This document shows positions 37,801 through 49,800 of a DNA stretch of 64,000 nucleotides, piece after piece. The notes beneath the pieces are model-generated. The model made no database searches. It was not told where the DNA came from and worked only from the letters and a program-made list of their open reading frames with translations. Position 1 is the first letter of the stretch. Each line of letters opens with the position of its first letter. This DNA comes from Manihot esculenta (Eukaryota; Streptophyta; Magnoliopsida; Malpighiales; Euphorbiaceae): positions 17,105,393 to 17,169,392 of the forward strand of contig NC_035164.2 of NCBI RefSeq assembly GCF_001659605.2, read 5' to 3'. The translations under genes were made by a program, and so were the position numbers.

Positions 37801-40800
37801 ACACAATTAAATCCAAGACCAAATCTTCCGATTGCAAAAGGCTTTTCCAGTTTGCTTTCTTGACCAATACGTGAGATTGCATAGAGATCTTGAGGGGTGA
37901 AAACCGAGTCATTGAAACAATATAATGCGGGACCTTGCCAATCTGCCATTTCAGGAGAGAGAACTGAAGAAGTCCCATATTGAGTTTTATCCAAAAGAAA
38001 TATTACTTCTGAAGCCCCAGCATCCTCAGCATTTTGAACCAGTTCAAAAAGAGTCCCAGGACCATCTGCGTACATCTCAAGTATATGTTTAAGTCTTGTC
38101 GTCAAAGCTTCATGCTGTCCAAAGGCTTCAGCAGCCCCAGATAAACCAAAGTTCATAGAATCAGCACTTTCAGCAAGTAAGATCCTACGAAGTGAGCAGA
38201 CACCAAGCTTCTCTGCAACTTCATTAGAGATACTCCCATGGACAAACTTTTGAACCGTTCTTTTTGCATTTAAGGCCACAGATGATGCACTAAACGAGCT
38301 CTCAGCATCATCTGTGCCAAGCAACCAAGGAGCGTCATTATAAACTAAACCATCAGCAGGGAATAGTCTTCCTGAAACATCTGGTAAATATATCTTGACT
38401 TCTTGTTCATGAAACTGAACTTCAGCCAGATGCTGAACAATCAGTATTGCTGCCCTTATTTCTTGTACATCCAGAGGACAAGAACCCTTCCTCAAAGCCA
38501 TTCTAACTAAAATATTAGCATAATCAATGGGCTTAAAATGCTCTTGAACTCCAAGCTCCAAAAATAAGTCTTTGAAAACAGCTAAATCAATGGGAATAAC
38601 ACGAATATAGGGAGCCAAATGAAGAGGGCCATTAAGAACAACCTCATCTATGGTAGCAAATCCATCTCCCACCCAAATCCAACGCGATCCCTCAAGAATA
38701 GCCTTCACAATATCTATTTCGTCAGAACCAATCAAGCTCATCATTATTGAATATATCTTTGGCATTGCCAAGGTTAATTCCTGCCGAAGTAGCTGATCAT
38801 TCACAATCTCATTGTTCTTTCCAAGCTCAAGTAACTGAGCAGCAAGTGCACTTCCTCCAGGAGAAGATAACCACCCAAGATTATATGATAATGCAGTGGA
38901 GGAACATTCACCATCCAGTATTCTCATGCTAGCCGAAACAAGCCACAAGTCTGTTTGTAACCTAACAAGCTTAGGTGGAGCAACTGTCGATGATACAGCA
39001 GGCCATGGCAAAGTATGAAATGGAGCAGAAACCATCACAGGGCACCAGCAAATCATCCGCAGATCATTCCAGAACTTTTCAAGGTCAGATTTCATGTTGC
39101 GAGGTCTAAAGGTAGTTGCAGCACGTGAAAAGATTCTTTGAACAGTTCCTTCATCATCATTTAATTGGGTGGGAAACCACTTAATGGCATTTACTTCTAA
39201 GTACGAAAGAAGCACTTTACCTCTGGAGTGTGCTTTTTTTTTATCCTCATGCATTAATTGCTCAACTTGTCGAGCACTTTCCAAGACTGTTTCAGGAGAA
39301 ACAGATGTCCTGAGGCCCAAACTGTGTAGCACATCTAGAATATCAGGTTCTTGGAAAGCACCAGAAGGGAAGTTATCAGAGTCATCTAATAAAGCAGATA
39401 ACTCTTCATTGCGAGGATCATATAGCACTGAAGGACATTTAACAGCACCATTAAAGGTCGGCACAAATTCCAAATTTTTCAAATGTTCCTTGAAAGTTGC
39501 ATCCTCTACACAAAATTGTGGCAAGTTCTGCAAAACAGAAAGCATAATACTGTCACGAACTTCAGGTTGCAACTCCCTGATATTTTCAAACACCTGCTGC
39601 CTGTAGAAGTGTGCCTTCCCCATTCTCTCAATTCCATAATATCTCATCAAAATCTCTTCTTCACTATTTAAGGATGTCATAATAAACTCAGAACCCAGAA
39701 AATTGTCAGGGACATTTAATGGCGGCAAGTACTTTTTAGGATTTTCTAGATCAGAGAAATGAATGTCATGAACAGACCTTCCACCATAAACTTTATAAAT
39801 GGGAAGCTTCTTGCAATTTCTTATGACAGAACCATCAATACAATCTCCCAAGTACCATTTAGGATCAAGAAGAAACCTGCGAAGATCATCCTTTTCTTCA
39901 TCTTGCAAAATATGAAACAATGTTTGACTTATACCACCATGTGAAGAGACAGCATCAAAAATTGATTCCAAGACACCAGCACAATTAGCTTCAGATACAT
40001 AAAGAGACAAATCTGGATGCTCAACTCCACATGCGGTACTAAGTACCTTGCATCCAATTTTAACAAGGGCATCATGAATTGAAACTGGAAGTTTATCAGC
40101 ACGGATCAATTTTGACTGTCTAGAAGGTCTGTACAGATGCTGAGATGTGGATGGCAGGATGGGCCAATCGCCAAAAAGGGATAAAGTTTTGCAATGAGTT
40201 TGAAGATATTGCCAGAATAGCTCAAACCATGATGAGGTTGGGTGATTACTACAGGACCCAGGATTCCATAAAACCTTACTTTTATATCTCCAATCAGCAG
40301 GGACAAATCTAGAGAATAAGTTTAGGAAATGTGTAATACTGAAAACTGCAATATTTGCTTTTGATGACTGTGCAATAGCAGAAATTCTGCTAAATATGTG
40401 CACAGGAATATCACGATCAACTATTTTATCATAAATTTTTTTAAGCAACATGTATTCTAATTCATTGCAAATGAAATAAGAGGTCTCCGTGGAAGCTTCA
40501 GACAATAATCCAAAATCACCATTTGCTAAAGGAAGCAGTGGCAGTTTGTTTGCATGAATACCAACATCAGCATCAATTAAGTCCTCAAGACAATATTCCA
40601 ACAATACAAGCTTATAACCTTTGCTCAATGTCACAAGGACTTTGCATTCCCTAAGAAAATGACGAACTGTACCAGGAGTAACCACTTTTTGCTCAAATCC
40701 AGAAGCATATTTCAAAAGCATATCAAACAAGAAAACGGGTAAATGGACAATAGGAATTCCTAACTTCAGGAGAGCCTCACCAAGTTCCTTGCTTTTATTG

Positions 40801-43800
40801 AACTCCTCATCATGGAGGAAGGCTTCAACTGGTGTTACCCATTTTCCACCTTCAAATTCTGAATGCAATACAGGCGCATAACCAACTTTTTTGTATATAT
40901 GCTCAACTAAAATGTTCCATGGCTCTTCAAAAGAACCAGTAGGCCATAAAGAGTAGTATGAATCTGTGGACCCAAGCAACCCTTGCACACCAAGCAGCAA
41001 ATGTTTGAAGGCAGGAGCGACAACGTCTTCTAAAAGAAGTCTGTTCCAAATGGAGCGAATTTTCCCACTTCTGTCCATGTCCGCTCCATACCAAATGCCA
41101 CGACGATTTGATGAAACCTCAAAGTAGCCATTAACATGCACATTCAACCCAGTTCTTATGGGCAGTGGAAGAAAACAAAATGCCCGACCAAGCTTCAGGT
41201 AGTCATTCTGTGCACAATCACATAATAACAAGGTTACGTATACGTATTACAAAGAAGACAAACACAAAAGGTAGAGAAGCATTAAAAACTAAACACAACA
41301 CCTGGCTGATTTTCTTACAAGCATCTCAATAATAAGGACATGCAAAAATGGGACTATCAATTTGGAATATACCTATAAAATTATCTGAAGTATGCCATGA
41401 CCATTAATCCAAGAACCTAAAATTAACAGTAGATGCCAGGATAATCACTATAAAGCCACTGGCTTTGTAAGGTTTTCAATAAAACCAAGCCCGTAATATA
41501 AAGTTAGTGAACACTATATTTCATCATTTCACATTACATTTTCCATGCCTTTCAACAATTTTGGTTTTACTAGGCACCATACCATATTTTTTGGTAAATA
41601 TATGGACCTTTATGCATGGAACAAATCAATTTAGCAGTAAATGTTCATATTCACAAAAGTCCAAGAAGAATTAGAAGTATGTTTTAAGTCTATATTTACA
41701 TATGCACCTCATACTAACAAGATTAGAGAATTTCCAAGAGCTTTGAGGCTTTTTACGCTTGAAAATTTATGAATGCAATTCCATCCTTTGTGTCAAGTCT
41801 AAGGAATGTATTACCTGCAGTATTTCAAATTTCATCATTGATATTCTAACTACAAACTTCTTTTTTAATCTTAATTTCTTAGTACATGGGGAAAAAATTG
41901 CTACTAGATATAGTCCCACACATGTACCCAAAAAAAATTATAGCTTCAAAGCTGCAATCCAAATGGCAAAAAAATTTGGCAATAACTTATCTCCATCGAT
42001 CCAAAGATGAGAACAACTTCATGTCTACAGAAGTATTGCTTCAAGTACCAATAATTATTATTCCTTTACAATCAAATATCCCTCTTTTTTTTTTTTTTTT
42101 GGTCATTTATCTCATAGACAAAATCCAAGATGAAAATAACAAAAAGTTAAGAGTCATGAAAGAGCACCCTAAAGCTAAGGATTACAAGCAGAAGTGATAA
42201 ACACGAATCAATGCAACTTTAACGATGGAAGGAGAAGTGATCAAAGTGAGGCTAGCTTAGATGGGAATTGGGATAGAGGTCCAGAAAAACATATTCCAAA
42301 TATCTAGGCTCTAACACATAGTGAGATGGAGGAACCTATAGATGTTAGCCATAGTACAAATGCAAGAAGAATGGAGTGACAAATTGTGACAACAAAGTTA
42401 TGCGACTGCAGAATACCAACTAAGTTGAAGTTTTTAAAAGACTAGAACTCAACTAGCTATGATATATGGAAGGGCTACTTTTCACCCACAGCCTCTCAAG
42501 TGTTTTCAACTAGATTCCTTAACTTCATTTCTTTCTTAAAACCCTCCAACTTTAATTTGAATATCAATAAACTCAGTCCTATCTACTATAATAAGTTTCT
42601 AGGTTAACACAATTAAAACATTATATCTCTCCTTACATGTCCCATAATTTCATTTTTCTAATCTAAATTAATAGATTTTAGATAGTTACACTAATAATAA
42701 TATATCTGCACTAATTGCTTCACATATAAAATTCCCTTTTTATTATTTTTAGTTATTAAATATAAACTTTAGTTCTTTTAAATAATATTAAAATTTTTAC
42801 TCTTCTTATCCATCTATATTTCACAAAATTAAATATTAAAAATAAATAAATATTCAATATTAAATAAATTATAATAATCCATTAAATTTTTAAAATATCA
42901 CTAGAAATATTATTAATTTAATTTTAGCCTTATTATGTTAAATATTATAATTAACTTAATATTATGATAATATAAGATACCATTATTAAAAATAATTTAA
43001 ATATTTATTTAGTTAAAATATTATTTAATATTGGTATTTAAAAATAAAAATAAATAAATAACAAAATATGTAATAAATAATAAAAAGATGAATTAGATTT
43101 AGTTTTCTTACGTTTGCTCTTTTTTTAATTACATGTTTTGGCAAAGGTTAGCATTTACTTTGAAGTTTCCCTAGGTTGAAATTTATAGGAAGGGACTGAT
43201 AGCATGGATGGGAAATCACTGAAATGGCCAGCACGACCAAATCTCTCTTTGTGATTATGCCTGGGTTTATGAAAGAGAAACCGTTAGGGCCTTAAATTAG
43301 TTGGTTAGATTTTAATAATAATAATAATAATTCTCAAAATTATAATGGAAATAATAAATAATATCCTGCAAAAATTATATATTTCATAAATAATATTTGA
43401 ATTTAAAATTTAAATTTTGCAAAATCTTGGTGTTAAATCTAGTATATAGAAAAAAAGGAGAAAGAAAAGAATAAATTGGGAGAGAAATGGGAGGAAAGAG
43501 AGAATTTTTTATTTTTATTTATCTGGAAACCAGCAATAGCAAGTAAAAATAAGTTTATGATACTTAAATCAAGGTTGAAGGAGCTGTAAGAAAGGAATTG
43601 AAGTTGAGTGCAAATTGAAAACAAGGTAACGTTGAGGGACTACTAGTGAAAATTACCCTATATGGAAGTGTGCTGGACAAAGAACAAACAGCACATACAT
43701 ACAATCAGAACGACAAAAATTAAGAGGCTAAGATGGATGTGTAGAAATTCAAGAACAGTTTGCATAAGGATTAAGGTATGAAAAAATCTGCAAGAAGGGG

Positions 43801-46800
43801 GAAATCAGAAATGGCACCTATTGAGGAACGATTGAATTTGAGAGCAGGGCAATTAAGATGGTTTGGAAAAATGAATCAGCATCAAAGACAAGCAAATGCT
43901 CCACTGCACAATGTTGAGCACTTTAAAGTGGCAGTAGATAAGAAAGGGGATGGACTCTTTTCTAGTATTTGATTTATTTTAGGATTAGATTTCTAAGTAT
44001 TTAATTTATTTTAGGATTAGATTGCTTTATTCTTTATTTTAGGAATAGATTATTTTATCTTATCTCTTTGTTTTCTTATCTCTTAGGACTCTTATCTCAG
44101 TAGAACTGTGTTACACAGTAACGCTATTTCCCTATATATATTGCTGAAAAATCAGAAATAAAATATACAGAATTTATTCCTAAAACTGTGAGATTCAAAT
44201 ACTATATAGCAAAAGTTAGAATCCCATAGCAAAAGTTAGAATCCCACATCAAACTCTCTGAAGAACAGTACCAACAGCAATGTCAGGAACAAAAAGAGAT
44301 TCGAGGACTACTTGAGACCATAGCTAAGCAATTAACTTTGACTCAAGAGGCTGAACGAAGGAAGATCAAATTTTCCAAAGAGAATTGAAGATCAAATTGA
44401 TGTTAGACCTGGAAGCTATACTAAGTTGGACTTCCCTACTTATGATGGCATAGAGGATCAAGCTCAGCAGAGGCCGCGGCATTCCACATGATTGGAGAGG
44501 CTCAATTATGGATTTTCAAACTAGAACAGGAAGAACTGCAAGATTAACTTGGGACACCTTTAAAAATTATTGTCAACTCCACTTTGGACCTCCATTGAGA
44601 AGCAATCCTTTGGGTGAGTTGGCCAACTTGAAACAAACCAGCAACTTGGAAAAGTACCAACACAAATTTCAGGCTTTATTAGCAAGGGTACACTCAATCA
44701 CAAGAGCACAGCAAGTGGAGATATTCATAGCTGGATTAATCAGAATAGATGTGGAACTTCAAAATCCACCCAATCTTGCATCGACTTTGATACAAATTGG
44801 AGCAAACAGTATGCACCCTCATCATCCACTCTATTCCAAAACCGTATCCACAGTTAGTCACAACAATAACACTCATGGCCCAACACTCATGGCCCTACGC
44901 TAAAGAGATTAACTAAAGGCGAAATGTCGGATATATGTGCTTACACTGCAGGTCATTAATGGAAGATGTCATTTTGGTTACAAATGGATTGACAGGTGAT
45001 CCAAGTGAAAGCACACTATGACCAAAGAAGCAATCGGGAGGTTTTAATTCAATGGACCTCCCCACTCCCAGGGGGAGTGATGTTATGTAATCTTTTCTAG
45101 TATTTGATTTATTTTAGGATTAGATGGCTTTATTCTTTATTTTAGGATTACATTGTTTTATCTTATCTCTTTGTTTTCTTATCTCTTAGGACTCTTATCT
45201 CAATAGAATTATGTTAAAACACTGTTTTCTATAGCAATAAACTGTTTTCTATGTATGTTGTTGGAAAATCAAAAATAAAATAAGCAGAATTTATTCCTAA
45301 AATTGTGAGATTTAATACTCTCTCCTTAAAGTCTTGAGGTGTTAAGAGCTCCCTCTAATGAGCTCCTTGATAGAGCATAATTTAGACCATATTATCATGA
45401 TATTATTGATGTTAATTTACACTTTCTCTGCCTAATTTTGTGATTTTAACCTTATTCTGTAGAAAATGGTGTAAAGAGACAATTTGGTGAAAATGCCCCT
45501 AAAACTGCCTAAAATGGAGCAAAGGAGAGCAAGCATGCCAAATGCAACTTGAAAGGAGCCAAATAAAGAAAGTAATTTGAAATTCAAATTTCAAATCCTT
45601 AAGAGAATTCAAAATTCAAATTCAAGATTCAGCTCATTAAGGAAAGTGTCAAATAAGGAAAGTGCAGTCTGCAGAGCAGTTTGAAATTCAAGATCTTCAA
45701 GAATCTTTTTCCTTATTAAAGAAGCCAAATCTTTAGAAGATGCATATTCAAATTTGAAATTCAAATTCAGCTTGTCAAAGAAGCCAAAAGAGTCACACAT
45801 GCCACCTCAAGTCTTGCACATTCAAAATTCAAAATTCAAAATTCAAAAGAGAGGCTCCACCTCATTAATGCAATGATATGGGCAGCATGGGCAGCTCTTG
45901 GGCAGCTCTTGGGCAGCAACTTAACAACTTGGGCAGCAAGTAAGGACCTAGGGCAACACTTTCAACTATAAAAAGACACATAAGGAGCCTCCCCATGTTT
46001 TTTCTACACCCCCTTGGACACACCTACAAGATTGCAAGTGGCCACATCTCTTCTTCATCTCTTTCTTTATTTTTGGTTTTTGTTTCAGCCATGAGTGGCT
46101 GAAACCTCTTATTCTAGTTGAAGATTGGTTGATACTTTGGTTGTTTTATGGATTGTGAGATCTGAACATATATTGTTTACCTTTTGTTTATTCAATATTT
46201 ATGCAATTTCATGCTTGATTCCATTATTGCTTTGTTATTTTGATCAATGTGGCCAATTGATTCTTGATTGCAAGGTAATATATTGTTAGTTTGAATAATT
46301 TTGAGTCCGTAATTGCTTGGATTGTTCAAACATAAGAACTCTTGGTGTAAAAACTAAGAAAATTGCATGATCTAGCAATATCACCATGCGTTTGGGTAGC
46401 TAGAATTAGGTCTCTCTATTTTTTAATACAATTGACAGTTGCTTTGATGCCTAAGGCCCAATGACGTTCCTTGGCAACTTATTGATTAGTGATTAATTAG
46501 AGTACGTTCCCTAATTGATTTATGCCTAAGGAGAGATATGGTAGTGAGAAGCGTCTTCCATCTCCATAACTAATTTATTGAATCAAACAAAGGAACCTAA
46601 ATGTCAATGATCAATCCCAACAACTGAAGTGGATCTAATTCTCCAATTCTTCAACTAGATCTTTCTCATTATTGAAATCTCTTTATTTTATTATTCGCTT
46701 TCGTTTATTGCTTTCAGCATTAGATCAATTCAATCAATCTCAAAATCCCTTTTTTACTTTTATTGCACTTTATTTTTATTTTGTTTTCAGTTTCTTTGCT

Positions 46801-49800
46801 TTCAGTTAATTCTCATGGTCTTGACAAGGAAGATAGATAAGTTTTCAATTCCCTGTGGATTCGATCCTTTCACCTCTATCTGCAGTAGTAATATTGTTGA
46901 TAACTGAAAAGGTTATTTTTGACCGGCTTCGACAACCGCGAGTCACTCCTTTCCTATCAACCATCCCGTGATGTGATCCATAACTCAGGATCTTAACAGC
47001 AGCGCTAAGACGAATTGGAGGGAAGTAATGAAAGATGACTTAGTAGCTCTAGATCATTTTTAAGATGCAGCACTAAACTAGCTGAAACGGAGGAAACCAA
47101 GCCACAAAGCCAACCACACCTAGTTAAGGGTCAATTATTGATTTGAGTTAAAGAAGAAACAGAATATTTTAAGTGATAGCAAAAGGATGATGATGATGAT
47201 GATGATAATCATAATGATAATAATAATAATAATCTAACTGAAAACCTGATTCTTTGACTGCTGCCAGCATATAAGAAAATATTTCTAAAAGATCCCCAAC
47301 CACTTGATTAACATAAAACCAATCACAAACCATGATTTGAACTTCCAACTCTAGACAATCACTATTTTCCTTGAGCTTTAGGCAACCAAAAACCAACTTG
47401 TTCACAGGCCCATGCAACACCTGACAATTACCTTGAATATTACATTCACATTTATTTTTCTGCAACACAATGAAGCAGCTGCTCTTTACCCTAAAAAAAA
47501 TGAACCAGCTGCTCTTTACCAAAAATAAAAATGAAGCAGCTCCTCTATTATGGCTTCAAAATCATTATCCTCTTTGGAGCCAATAGGCTATGGCTAATTT
47601 TCCAAGATTAAGTGTTTTTAGTTGTTAGCACAATTGATCTCAGGGAGTTTCTTCTCGTTTTTTTATTCCTAATCCTGAAAGGAGTAGGATTCATGTAGGA
47701 TTAACCCCCTAACAGAGAAGAATTAGGAAGAGATAGGAGAAGAATAGAGAGATTCAGAAGAAAGTAGAATTAGAGAGAATAGAAGCGACAGACTCAAGAG
47801 AGATAAAGGAAGAGAGGAAAGAGAGTATTATTTCTGGATTGATCTTTGAATGCCTTTACAATCTGCTTACAATGCCTTTTATTATCTGCTTTAACAGAAT
47901 AACTACCTTCTGAAACATTTCCCTCCAAACACAACAACTATAATTGTCAACTAACAGCTTTCCCTCCAATTCATACTAAACTAACTCTTCTTATTTCTCC
48001 TCTTATACTTAACAGATTCATTCCTAAGAAAATGGGCCAGCCATATTTCACCCTCAAGAACTAGCTCAAGAGTGGGGAGGAGTGTTCAAGGCTTTATCCT
48101 ACATTATTCTTCTCTCAAACCAATATGGGAATTTAACAAACTCTCCTCATGTCCAAAACCAAACACCTGAAACATGAAACACTTATTGGCAGCCCAACAT
48201 TAGATGGGGAGGCTCTACTACCATCTTAAGAAAATGGGTTAGGCCTTACTCCCAAAATCTAGCTCAATGGAGGAGGATTATCCAAGGCTTTATAAGAGTA
48301 CCCCCATCCCAAATCAATGAGGGAAAATAACGATCATTAAGTTTATAAATATCTACACAAACCGTTATAGTCTTCCAGCTTTGATTGTAATTTCAAAGGC
48401 TTAGTCCCTATCTCTTCCTTCTTCTCTCTTCTTCCTTTTATCATGCAGGTACAATACCAAGATGCTGTTTGTCTTGTACACCCTTATTTATTTCTATCTG
48501 AATTTCCTGCACAAAATTATTCTGATTCTTCTGATCTAATTTCCCATATTTCATCTTTTTGTCTTGTTTTTATGCTCTTATAACTTTGGATCTATCCCGC
48601 ATAACTATTTGAGCTGCTATGGAGAAAATAATTATTTATTAGGGATCTTTAAATTTTGAATTTATTTAAATTTAACATATTTTAGTCATAACAACATCAA
48701 AATCTTCACCTGCATTTGTCAACATCTAAAAGATTGCTTTTCAAAAAGCAGTTTCAAACCAGCTTATTTTTCAGCTTCCAACCACAATCCTACATGGAAC
48801 CTCTATTTACATCATTAACATCCATGGAAAAGAAAAAATCTGTCACCCATATTAATTTTTTTACCTTCCCCTATCAAGCAAATACCAGGCCAAAGTTGCA
48901 AATCAAGAACAAATTGTAAAAATAAAGACAGACTGAAAAAATAATAAAAATAAAAAAAGCCATGGTGGAAGAAAATGGTCTAAAACAATATGCAAGACAG
49001 CCTGCTTCATTCTCTTCAAGAGGAATGCCTTCCCAGGGAACATCAATCTGAATCTAATGACCGTGATGCCCCTACCATCAAACAATAGCCACAATAAAAT
49101 TGCCAAATGTCACAGAATCACAACTTAACTCTCAATTTAAGGCACACTCTTTAACAGAGAAAAGGAGATCCTACATTTGAACCTCAACAAGATTGTCAAC
49201 ATGCTAAGGTCATCATCAATGTTAAAATAATGATAATAATCATAATCACAGTAATAATAACAATAAACCCTTTCAACCCATAAAATGGAAGGAAGAAAGA
49301 ACTGAGACAGGATAGCTGCTGCTAGGAAAACCAATAGAAATATAATATGACCATAATCTATTGAAACTACGAATGCATATTGAGTTTGAGTCCATTAAGC
49401 AGAATAGAGAGACCAATATACCATGTACAGTACAAATTCTACCATGTCAGATATCTCATAAATTCATGACAAGGCTTTGTTCATGTTATGTTTGATATGA
49501 CAGCTCATGGTCTAAAGCTAATTATTTATGTCAGAACACTCCCGGTCCACTCTAACCCCTGTTATGTAGCTCCATCCAGTGGAGAATGAGAAAAATAAAT
49601 GAAAAGAAAAGGCGAAAAATAGATGCACTAATCATGTATAGAATGTAAAAGGGTGTAATTTATAAATGACCAGTGATCAATTTATTTAATATAAAAAAAA
49701 AAGGAAAGAAAGAAAGAGAAGAGGAAGAAAAAAGAAAAGATTACAACTCACACCGGAAAGATCATCTGATATGCATGCTGCAACAGAAGCCCAAGGCAAG

